Shown here: in pieces, positions 1 to 10,804 of the stretch
How the letters are laid out: each line of letters opens with the position of its first letter
How positions within the stretch are numbered: position 1 is the first letter of the stretch
Made by a program: the position numbers and the translations under genes
Notes under the pieces: generated by a model
Databases searched by the model: none
What the model was told of the DNA's origin: nothing
Seen by the model: the letters and a program-made list of their open reading frames with translations, nothing else
Source: Holacanthus passer
Taxonomy: Eukaryota > Chordata > Actinopteri > Pomacanthidae
Length of the DNA: 64,000 nt
Direction: 5' to 3'
NCBI GenBank assembly: GCA_025331565.1
Contig: JAFREQ010000095.1
Coordinates: forward strand, 62,001-126,000

Positions 1-3000
1 ACAGTGGACACACACACACACTGATTCCCATTTGGGACGCCTTGGGGCCAAACACTCCCTCCGGTACCCGTGAGGCACATGATCAAAACGATTCTGGATA
101 TGTAGGTAGCAGATATGTGTGTGAGAGATGAGCGTGTGAGACGGAAACAGAGAGAGGAACTTTTAAAATCCCTTCATTGCATCGTTCACAGAGCAAAGAC
201 ACAACGGAGCTGTTAAAGCTTTGAGGGTTTTAGTGAGGGGACAACATAACAGCCAGTACTTGTTATCATTACCATCATCATCGTCGTCACAATCATCGTC
301 ATTGTCCTCATCAACGGAGTGGAAGAGACTGACGAACAGAGTCAAAGAGACAGACTGTCACAGCCATGTGTTTCTGTCATTTGCCCCCTGACTCTGTGTT
401 TATGTGGTGTCGCAGTGTGTTTTGTGTGTCTGTAAATAACATTTCTTGTGAGTCTCACCTGCCTCAAACTCTTCGTCTAAACTACCTTCCCACATGACTG
501 AGATGTGGCAATAACTGGTCAGAGGATCTAGGGTAACAGATGTAACCTAGTGGCAATGAAAGTTGTTTAATCTGTACATTTGATGGTATTAGCAATGAAC
601 ATGCAGATTTCTATAACTGAGTGTTGGCCCAGATTTCAGTATGACTCAGTAGGACTCTAGATTTTAGATAAAAATAGTGACTGGTTTAGTGAAAGCCTTT
701 AATTTCTTGCCACTTTCATTTGGTGGTTTTTGGTCATGTACTTAGTTTTGGTTTTAGTTGCCCAGGTTTTGAGATTTCAATCCAAATACAATGAAGGTTA
801 GTGGAATTGGAAATTTTTACTTTAACTGTTACTTTTGATGTTTGTAGTTCCAATGTACAAAGTGTTGTCCGTCCATTTCTGAAGGCAAAGGTCTTCATAC
901 CTGTTCTGCTACACTCGAAGGTGCACCTGAAAACCTGCCGTTATAAAGTGGATCAAGATGCAATGAATCGCCCAACTGGGGATAACGGCGCACACTTGCA
1001 GTCCATCTTTACTAAAAGGAGTTCATGGTGTTGCGCTCTGTTCTAGACATGAAAGATGAGAGCTTGAGAAAGTCCCAATCTCACACACAAGCGGCTAATA
1101 ACTGCATGAAGAATGCTTATCATATTGTTGATTTTGGAAAGTTATAAGAAAATGTCTGGCACCGCCCTGCAGTTACATCAGAAAGATGGTGGGGCAGAAC
1201 TGCCAGTCCAAAGTGTGCTGATGTTTTTATCTCAAAAGCTAAAATACCATAAAACTGTAAAATTTAAACTATCAGCAAGATCTACCAAGATAACATGTTT
1301 TCATAATTTGGTTGAACTGACTGAAATGACTCTAGATGTGACATTTAGAGATATCTGCATGATGGACAACAATCATAAAACAGACAAACTAGCTGTCAGG
1401 AATCAGAACGTATGACAGAATATAGTCAGAACGTCCTCAGTGATTCTTCCCTAAGTTGTTATAAAAGCTAGATGTCCACGTTACAAGGTTTAAAGCGCCA
1501 TTAATCAGGTTTTCAGAACAATCTAAATATGTTTTGTCTGTTTATGTAAGACTGTAAAGACATCTTAAAATCTAGCATGTCTCATACAGATTTTACATAA
1601 AATTAGGCCACTTGACTAAGTATATAAGTATATTAGTAGTGTAAGCCATATTTCTAAACCATTTAGCAAAAGTAGTTGATATTTTATCTCACTTATGGAA
1701 TAAAACTCGCTCAGATATCACAAAGCCGTTTATGTGCCTCTGCGTGATATATGGTATGTCAGTGTGAGACAGTTTCCCATACGTCTGACCCTGTCTCCCA
1801 AAATGCGTCTTTAAAATCCCCAGAAAAAAACACCTCTCTCCTCCACCATCTGACCACTGCCATTTGTGCATTGTGTGTGTCCGGCATGACTGCTCTCGTC
1901 ATTTTCCCCTTTGATTGGCCTTCACACAATGTAATCAGTGTTGCAGCTGTCTGAAAAGGCCTCTTGTGCAGTATCTGAGCAATGCCGATCACCCCGATGC
2001 GTCCACAACTTTGCTTTAAGTTCCATTCAGGCTCTGTGACAAACGGCAAACTGTCTGGTGAGCATGTGTCAAGCCACTTGATTTACTTCTTTGTTTGACT
2101 GCACTGGCCCTTTTCTGAATGTCGCCTCCGTCTTGTATGGCCTTACTGTATTGGTAAAAATTGCCATGGCCGTAAGCTTGAAATTCTAATGTACAGACAG
2201 GCTGAAAGAATCGGCCCACTGTATGCGTGAGTCATTTGATGTACTTCCAATACACAAAAGCTGACTTATTCCCTAATTTTCTGTTTTTTGAACATGGATG
2301 AAATGATTGACTGAAGAATCAATCAAAATCATCTTTGGGTCTAACTGCGTAAATTCAGTCGACTCTCAGATTCAAAAAACAAAAACATATTTTCTGCTCC
2401 TCAATGTGGAAAAAAAGATCCAAGCGAGCGTGTCTCAGGGAAGTGCCATGTGGTTTGAGTCATATTGTTAGCGAGTGATGTGCTTTTAACTAGGTAGAAC
2501 TCAGTGTGCTGGACCCCTAAACTGTAGCCAATCCATTAAGACAAAGCTCTCTTGATCCCTTTCTTTAAATCCTCCACCATGGCTGATTAAATGTAGCCGA
2601 TTTTCACGCCTGTGCTGTGGAGGCCGTGAGGCCTGAATGGCTCCTCACAGCGCGACCACAGTGTGCTGTCACTCCAACAGCCTGAGGAGGAGAGAGAAGG
2701 TAACCAGCAGGCTGCTTAGAGCTGAGCAGAGGGATATGTGTTTTAAGATCCTGGTTAGACCTCGATACCTCTGTCCACATATATCCAGACTATGTCACCT
2801 GCTTTTCTTCACATGAACAATCAAAAGACATCCTGGCAAAGCTTTTTGAGTCAAGGCCCAACACTTTGGCCCAGCCTGAAAAATGGACTGGGACGCTACC
2901 AGTTAAATAAATAAAAGCATTGACTTATGGTCTGATGCTGTTGCTCTTCATCAAGCCAGTGTAATTAAACCAATACATGAGCCAATACATTAAACACACC

Positions 3001-3269
3001 ATATCACACAGTAAACAAAAAACCTGTTTTCAGTTGGGCAGAATTTTTTTCCTATAGAGAACCATTTTTTGGTCATGTACCCATGACCAAGTTTCTAATC
3101 AGGTTTTTACACGTGCAGGAAAAAGACCTCAGACCAGGAACATATATCAAGTAACAGCAGAGCAGTGGGATAAAAGGACAGATCATTGCAAAACAATCCT
3201 GTATTAAAAACTGAAAATGTACGAGAGTCAGTAAGAAGAATCTATATGTCTGAACATTTGCAACCTTTC
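1..3269. other. Non-coding, no gene recognised
   Basis: Short CA runs at the very start and otherwise unique-looking AT-rich sequence. Short open frames have no recognisable similarity and no splice context. The stretch around 2.5-2.75 kb is high-complexity and might be a conserved non-coding element. Confidence 0.6.
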
Positions 3270-3420
3270 TGTGAAATTCAGACCCATCACCACAGCTCCA
3301 CTGGATCGGTCAGGGTTTAGGGCCTTGCTCAAGAGCACCTCGGTGGTGATAATGAGGGAGGGGTGCCCAGATTCATCCCGTTGAACCGACCTTCACAAGC
3401 TTGCAACGCCCTTATAACAT
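3270..3420. repeat. Degenerate teleost interspersed repeat
   Basis: GGCCTTGCTCAAGAGCACCT followed by GGTGGTGATAATGAGGGAGG and TTGAACCGACC resembles a dispersed fish repeat that I recognise by eye. The family name is not certain. Confidence 0.55.
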
Positions 3421-3437
3421 AAGTAAATCATGGTTCA

Positions 3438-3468
3438 TGTAGGTCAGTAATCTGATTACTGACCTACA
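3438..3468. repeat. 31-nt perfect palindrome with AGGTCA/TGACCT half-sites
   Basis: The 15-nt arm TGTAGGTCAGTAATC at 3438-3452, one centre base (3453), then its exact reverse complement at 3454-3468. The arms contain AGGTCA (3441-3446) and TGACCT (3460-3465), the nuclear-receptor half-site in inverted orientation with 13 nt between. Confidence 0.9.
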
Positions 3469-3589
3469 GTGCATGTCTGATTTCCTGCATTACAGTGTTT
3501 CTCCCAGTAACCAGGTCCTAACACCTTCAGTTTGACTTGTGTGATTACGATTTGATGAATAGAGACAGATAAAAAAAGGCATGAAAAGA

Positions 3590-3591
<2 letters not shown>

Positions 3592-3621
<30 letters not shown>
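3592..3621. repeat. (AG)n microsatellite
   Basis: About 15 uninterrupted AG units. Confidence 0.95.
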
Positions 3622-3625
<4 letters not shown>

Positions 3626-4025
3626 TCATAATTGGAAGATTCAAAGGCTTTTTGCATACTTTGATAGTTTTGCTCTGGTTAAGGCACCATTGTGAAATCA
3701 GATGTTTTTGACAATTGTGCAGACTTTTATAACGGTTCCCATAATGCACTGACCTTTTTCACCTCTCCAATCTTTGTTTCATAAGCCATTTCAAAGGAAA
3801 ATAACCCAATTACAGCCAAATCCAGTAAATTCCTTCCCCCAGATCAGTCCAAACAAAGCGTTACTTATGCATCACTTGACTCCCAATACGTGACCCTTCG
3901 GACAACAAACTGCCCTCCCCTCTGCCTCGCCCTCCTCCCCCTTCTCCAAAAGGGTGTTAAGACCTGTCCCTGCTCTCCCCAGGGAATGCTGGGAAAGGAA
4001 GGCCTCCACATCTGTCCAAAGCCTC

Positions 4026-4262
4026 AGGGAGAAAGACAGAGGGAACAAGACAGAGAGAGGAACATTCCTTCATCCACGGGAAAGGAAGACAGAAAGAAAG
4101 AAAGAAAGAAAAAGATAGAAAGAAAGAACAGAGAGAGGCAGGTGAACAGAAAGTCGAAAGGAAATAAAAGAAAAGAAAAAAGGAAAAACTGTTATCACTG
4201 ACATTGGAAAGAAACTGACAGGAGACGGAGAGAGAGACGGTCAGAAAATGAAAGAGTCTTTT
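4026..4262 (+). repeat. Polypurine (GAAA/GA-rich) block
   Basis: About 240 nt almost entirely A and G with repeated GAAA units on the plus strand. It makes open frames of charged residues that are not real genes. Confidence 0.8.
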
Positions 4263-4498
4263 ACAGAGGGAGAGATTTTGTGAATGAGAGATGGATCTTG
4301 TCTTCTTATGAAGCCATCCATCACTCCTTCAATAGCCCAGTGGGCAGAGGGAGGGAAGCAGGCACCCCGGGCCCTCCTTCAAAAGGCCGGGAGGAGAGGA
4401 GGGAGGAGAGGAGGACGGCTGCAATGTGCTGGTGGAGCTGTGATCTTTACCTCCCTCCCTCCTGTGAAGTCAGCAGGGAAAGTGATTAGGCCTGCCTC

Positions 4499-4528
4499 TC
4501 TCCTCCTCCTCCTCCTCCTCCTCCTCCT
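4499..4528. repeat. (CTC)n microsatellite
   Basis: About ten CTC units. Confidence 0.95.
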
Positions 4529-4837
4529 TCCCTCCATTTTTCCCTCTAATGCAGGTTGTAACAGTTTTGGGCCTCTCGATGAGGCCTGCTGCTAATTTCT
4601 TCACCTCATTAATGTACTAATGATGCAGACTTTCTTTCCTCTAAACACAACCAATACACCTGCAATTTAAACAAGGACTCCACCTCAACCATTCTTATGA
4701 TTTAGTCATTAGAAAATGACAGAAGTGCCACTATTCATCATAAACCTAATAAACATAGAGCAGTACAGTGGCATCCATGTAACTCTGGAAGAATGTTAGA
4801 AAGGACCACTACTTGTAATTGCATAGATGCATACCCA

Positions 4838-4980
4838 CTCAGCGGCCACTATATTAGGTACACCTGTACAACCTATTACAACCCCAATAACAGAGAAGAC
4901 GGGACTCATAACAAACATAAATAAATGCAATAATTTATATACACTTAAGTCAAAAATGCCCAAACTGGACTGGGAGTTAA
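4838..4980. repeat. Interspersed repeat fragment (CAGCGGCCACTATATTAGG type)
   Basis: Begins CTCAGCGGCCACTATATTAG, then GTACACCTGTACAAC: a widespread fish repeat end. A weaker piece, TTTTATTAGGTGTAGGTGGC, is at about 50306. Confidence 0.55.
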
Positions 4981-6660
4981 TCTGACCAGACAAAGATATC
5001 TTACTAAGTATTAAGCTTGAATATTACGCCTGTCAAATAAATTATGCTGTCACATTAGGTCAGAGTTCATCATTCACCTTTTCATCTATTAGGATTCTCT
5101 TCTTTTGAGTAGCCTAATAAATCTAAATCTCCACAATTCAAAATACTGCCCATGTGCTCTTGTCAAATGTAGCAAAACTGAATCTTTAAAATCCACAAAA
5201 TGACAAACATTTTTGTTTACTTGTCTATGTTTCATTTTCCTTTTTCAATGTTCTAACAATTCAATTTACCTCATCTCCAATAGTGTGAGCAGTGTTGATA
5301 CAGAAATGAGATGTAAGCACACTTTCACACCGGGGTGTGACAAGTGTGAGATGTTGTTGACCCCTGCCTGTCCCCTCTCGTTCTGTTAAGGTCCCTTAAC
5401 GTTAAGGTCACAACCTAGCGGTTTTATTGGCCCTCTAAAGTCATCAGTGCATTGGGATTGGATGAAAGCACTCTAATGGAGTCAGTAATTGGTCCAGTTT
5501 ATCAGTTTATTAGGTGCTCTGGCTGTGGGAACAGCTTTGACGTATAAAGTAAAGTATACATCATTAGCAAAGAACTGGCCCCTTTGGTCAAAACAGAATT
5601 AGCAGTTTGTGAAAAAAAGTGTTTGAAAGGGATATTTTCAAGTTTGTTTTCAAAAAGCGTGAGAAAATGAGAAAGGATATTTGGAGATATTCATAGAGGC
5701 TTCTGTCTTTAAAGAGTAACAGCAAGTTTTTTCTGTATTTAATGTAAAGATGTTGCACCTCAGTTTAAGCCTGTAAAGATCCAGGGACCAAAAGAATGGA
5801 AATGAAATCACCAACTTAAGCTGTCATCTAGATATATAGTGTCCTATTTGTTGTCCGGTGCTCAGAGGAGTGACAGGCCGTCAAAGGCTCCGTCCACGAC
5901 CTCCAGTAAATCGGAAAGCTTTGGCCTTTGGTCTTTTCTCTCCGGTTCCCCATTATGTGTGTGACCCGTCCCCTTAAAACACTTCGGACGAGTGAAAGGT
6001 CCTGACTCTGCACTGAGCTCGGGCTTACATGTCAACCTTTGCTATTCAACCTGCACGCTCATACACCCCCGCTGCAGGACGAGGAAGCACAAACACAGAA
6101 AGCAAAGAGACAGAAACACACATTATATGTTTGAAATATAGATTCGATGTTTGATTCTTTAGCACACATGCGTCCACACGTGATGAATCCATTCATGTTT
6201 CAGGAGATAGGAACCTGGTTCTGGATGAGCTGTCAACAAAGAAGAGGGAAACAACTATATAAAAGCCCCCTTCCCCCATCCCTCCTCACCCACGGACTCC
6301 TTTCTCCCACTGACCACTGTTCAGAATTGCCCCCTCACCCCTGTGACCCCCCCCATTGGGCCCTTTCACTCCACCACAATGGCTGCCGGGGGCCGTGTTA
6401 TTTGAGGCACTAAAGAGCCGTCCCACCCGCCCGCCCCCAGGACAATGCCCACCCCTGCTGAGAGCTTTCTTCCCCTCACCTCCCTAATGACAGGTTTCAT
6501 CCTCTCTGTCCTGACCCCCAGGAGGGGTTGCGGCTCCCGGCTCGGCCCACCGCCTTTCTGCCCGCTGACCTGCTCCACCAACAGGTCCGCCTCCCACTCA
6601 CTAATACACATATACACACTTTCACTCACTCACATGGACTGTATGTACGTAGGGAGCAGC

Positions 6661-6800
6661 GGTGGAAAGTAATTGAGTACTTTTTTACTGTGCAATATTT
6701 CATTTTTAGTTTTTACATTTCAGAGGGAAATATTGTAGTTTTTACTCTACTACATTTATTCAACTGCTATAGTGACGAGTTACTTTATACAAACTATATA
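6661..6800 (+). repeat. Percomorph interspersed repeat, GGTGGAAAGTAATTGAGTAC type, copy 1
   Basis: GGTGGAAAGTAATTGAGTAC followed by CATTTCAGAGGGAAATATTG and TTTTTACTCTACTACATTTA: a dispersed percomorph element. Other pieces are at 17.4, 34.6 and 44.35 kb. Confidence 0.7.
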
Positions 6801-7673
6801 AAAAACACACACATACCACAGATTAGCTACAAAAGAATTTAAAGGTTAAAAAAAAATCTGTCAGTTCCTAATAATAACAGTGTGCATGCACAACTACGGC
6901 AAGTACAGTCGGTCAAATTTGAACCAGGAAGTCAGGCTCTAAGGTGTGGAGCTTATTTACGATGCACAGTTTGGGTCATGATTTTACTTTGCGCTTTTAA
7001 TTTAATTTCCCAAATAAATCTGACTAACCTGAATGGACTAAAGCTGCCATGTTCTAAGAGCTCAGCATTCACTTTGGTGTGTACGATGTTATCACAACCG
7101 GTACAACTGATGGCAATGACAATAAGTCGTAATGAATAATTGTTTCTCTCCTAATGTCACTCAATCCACTTATGTTGCAAAATATGTCAAAAAGGTTTTC
7201 ACTCCGTATGACAGCTGGCTTCAGGGGCCATTTGAAACAGCTATGATCTTTCACTTTCAGACGTGTTTGGACACATTGCACAAACGCAGCCTGGCCTTAA
7301 GACGTAACTGCCATGTCCCCGTGTTTGAATCTGGCCAGAGACTTTTGTTACATCTGCCTCTCTCTCCCCACATTGTTTGTAAGCACAAAGAAGACAATTT
7401 CTCCATTAACAACTTATGGCAACAGCAAATACTTGGTTGGCAGGTGTCAGTCAAAATCACATTAACAGAATTCCTCAAACACAGTCAACAGTTGAGCCTC
7501 TCTTCTAATTCAGACAAAAGTATATTGATCTGATGTAATCATGGCCAGAGTACTTCCAGTAACCCGTTAACTCTTAAAGTGAATTCAACTAAAACATTGC
7601 GCTGTAACGTATCCAGATATAGAAAATAAAGGACTAGAGTTTTTTTGTATATTAGAATCCATCAATATGTAAC

Positions 7674-8200
7674 CAACAACTTCAATTCCAGAAAAGTTGG
7701 GACGCTGTTTAAAACATAAATGAAACCAAAATTGATAATTTGCTAATTCCTTTTGACTCATACTCAATTGAAAACAGTACAAAGACAATATATTTAATGT
7801 TTGAACTCATCAGCTTCATTGATTTTTGTAAATATCTGCTTCTTCTGAATCTGATGGCAGCAACATGTTTTAAACAAATTGGGACAGGAGCAGCAAAAGA
7901 CTGTGAAAGTTGTGGACTGATCCAAAAACACCTGTTTGGATCATTCCACAGGTAAACAGGTTCATTGGTAGCAGGTGATAGTATCATGATTGGGTATGAA
8001 AGGTTCATCCTGGAAAGACTCAGTCATTCACAAGCGAGGATGGAGAGAGGTTCACCACTTTGTGAACACATGATTGTATAAAGAAGATTAATACAAACTG
8101 TAAAACTGTTGTCAGTTGTTTGTTGGTGCGTGTGAGTGATTGGACTCTGTTTTTATTTATGTTTTCTACAGCGTCACAACTTTTTTCAAATCTGAATTGC
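7674..8200. mobile_element. Non-autonomous DNA transposon (MITE-like) with inverted termini
   Basis: The left end 7681-7708 (TTCAATTCCAGAAAAGTTGG, then GACGCTGT) and the reverse complement of the right end 8168-8196 (TTCAGATTTGAAAAAAGTTG, then TGACGCTGT) match at most positions. The interior resembles a dispersed teleost element: CATGATTGGGTATGAAAGG, then TTCACAAGCGAGGATGGAG and GGTTCACCACTTTGTGAACA. It has no transposase frame and is shorter than copies I recall, so it is a decayed, internally deleted copy. Confidence 0.75.
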
Positions 8201-9919
8201 ATTATCAGTTATATACCTTACAGTAGTTTCCAAGTGTTTGTTAAATTACGTCAAAAAAATCTTGTCAAGTTTTCACATGACGATAGTAGAAGAAAACACA
8301 AGGATTTGTCTGTAAGTTGGAAATCTGTCGTCCAACCTCCAGATGCTTTAATGCCTTAATCATTGTGAGCATCTGCACTACACACACTCATACACCAGCG
8401 ATTAAAGCAATTGTAAGAATGATGTACCAATGGCATTTTTAAAGCAGCAGGTATAATGTTATTCTGCCAATGATTCACATAGGAACACACACCAGCCTGT
8501 TCACCTCATTTAACCTCCCCTCACTGCTTATGGCTGTCGACAGATGGAAGATGATTCAATGCCTTTCACACCCAATGGGTCATGAAACACACTCAGCACA
8601 TTAACAGTCTGGCAAACTTTAAATTCAAGCAACTAAAAGCAGTGAAATTCAGGTGGACATTCTTCCATGACAGCTGTGTTAAAGGAAACCTCGAAGTCAT
8701 CACTTACAGGTTGTCACTCACAGGCTAAAATAGGTTACTGGTCATTCATTATCTGAGCCTGAAGCAGTGCAACACCTTTCCTCACAGGGGAAATCAATCT
8801 CTCCGCTCTTATGTAACATCTGCCTTTGTGATGATGATGTATCACTGTCCAAGAGACCAGCATGTATTGGCTAGTTTGGCAATTAAGCGTGTGGAAGCTA
8901 AATTACCTTGAGCCGGTGAAGAGGACCTGCTGCAGTTGATCAATGACTGAGAGGGAGAAAGTTGGTCACTTTCATTCAGTTGATGCAAGAGGGAAACTGT
9001 CTTCCTGTCCTGCCCAGTCCTGGTGCATACTTCCTCGTTCATCCCGGTCCCATGACTTGAAATCATGATCCCATTTTAAACCGGAGTAATTATTTCCTTC
9101 CATTGTCGAGTATCGCAGAGCCTCTACTCTGAGAACACGGGCAGGTCTGAATACAAAAGGCAAAGCTTGTAAATGTCAGAGTGATTAGTGTTCAGTGTGT
9201 ATTCACCAAATAACCACAGGCTACATCGTGATTCCCCACTGGCACACCTGCTGTTAATAAAACAACTGTCAGATGATGATATAGATAAAGTAACTTAAAA
9301 CCCAAAATGCAAAAGAAGGATGGGCAAAATGTGAGGTTTGTAGTTGAACAAAACCTGCAAATGGGTTTGTTGTAAATTTTGTAATTACTACTGAAAAAAC
9401 TCAAACAGAATCTGCCTTACATTCTGTCAGAGGAGAAATTGGTCTCTCTGCCTCCTCTATAGTGGATTTTTCTCTGGATTTTGAATTTCTGTGCAAAATG
9501 TTTTTGTAGATGAAATTAACTTTTATCTGATCCGAGATATCTCAAAATGTATTTTCTAATGTTCATAACAGAAAGTGGCAAGATTCTTCTGTGCATCTTT
9601 GCAAAACATCAAAGCTTGGTGGCATCTTGACTGCGTAATCCTTTATAAAAAAAGAACCAACAAACAGTGTTCAACCTGTTCATTAAGGATGTATATTAGT
9701 GGCACCAAAGCTTCTATGAACCCGACACTTAAAGTCTTTGGTGGAAGAGAAAGCGTTTTAAGAGAGAAGTGGGGAGTGAGTGGCGGTGGGAGTGTCACCG
9801 CTGCCGGGCGCTGAGGTGGAGAGACGGCGAGAAAAGCAGCCACTGTGCAGCAGTGACATGAAGGCGACAGGGTGTGACAGGATGAGCCATCAGACTGCAC
9901 AAGCAGGCATCTTTCACTT

Positions 9920-9926
<7 letters not shown>

Positions 9927-9955
<29 letters not shown>
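9927..9955. repeat. (CA)n microsatellite
   Basis: About 14 CA units. Confidence 0.95.
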
Positions 9956-9958
<3 letters not shown>

Positions 9959-10519
9959 TACATATGTACCGATGAGACAGAACAAATGTCAGTACCACTT
10001 TGTCATTTGGCATTACACAAGATTTTAAAAGTAAGTTATCAACCAACATGTTGCCAGGTTGTGAAAAATCCTCATTGCTGGTGTTTGTCCTTTCTGTTTG
10101 GAAATAGTTATGAATGTTGCTAATCAATTAATAAATGCTTCATAAGATTTTAATTTTAGTGGATTTTGGTCCAAAACATCTTAAGTAATTTTCCAGGTAG
10201 CAGCAGTTGTAGTCATAGTAAATGATTTATCAGGCAATAAACAAAGGCACTTAAAGTGTTTCGTAAATAATAATAATATATATGTTAAGTAAGTGGATAT
10301 GGACAGGTCTTTCTGATGATTTAAAGTATTAGATAACTCAAGAAAGCAAGCTTTGCTGGGCGAGGACATACACAAAGGCTACAAGGATGTTTTCACAACC
10401 TGGCAACCCAAGTACCACATGTGCTCCATTAGATGAACCCACTGCACATAAATGCATTTTAGCCTCAACATGTGGTCAGTTTGATATCTCTCTCCTCTTT
10501 ATCTGATGTCTGCATTTGA

Positions 10520-10804
10520 AAAAACCACCTGCCGACAAGATACGCCGACACTGAGAGCTTTTTAAACTGTGAGCACTCAAATGGCTTCGGCTTGGACATC
10601 AGAAACTTTCCTCAGGGTGTCATCAAGTTCACTGAACCGTTCTCTATCGCATTTGACAATTTTGTCACCGAGCCTGAGGTGAGGCTGTTTACCAAGGTTT
10701 GCATGTTCAGACAAATGCTGTTTTACAAGAGTCAGTACAACATATTTTATTGTATTAAAGCATTAGGGCATCTACTGCAGGTAAATGTCACATCAGAGAT
10801 CAGT
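10520..10804 (+). other. Unassigned open frame with exon-like borders
   Basis: Ninety-five sense codons without a stop, including GFGLDIRNFPQGVIKFTEPF, then SIAFDNFVTEPE. A pyrimidine-AG acceptor-like site (CTTTCCTCAG) is at about 10605-10614 and a GAG/GTGAGG donor-like site at about 10677. The composition is more protein-like than its surroundings, but I recognise no family. It could be chance, a lone exon or a decayed retrocopy. Confidence 0.2.

Larger units (their letters stand above)
3622..6660. other. Non-coding, purine tracts and repeats
   Basis: Holds a purine-rich block (4026-4262), a CTC tract (4499-4528) and a repeat fragment (4838-4980). The rest, including C-rich sequence at 6.26-6.6 kb, has no supported gene. 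Confidence 0.6.

Noticed and set aside
4284..4595. Plus-strand frame with poly-Leu
   Set aside because: Created by the CTC repeat and GGA-rich sequence.
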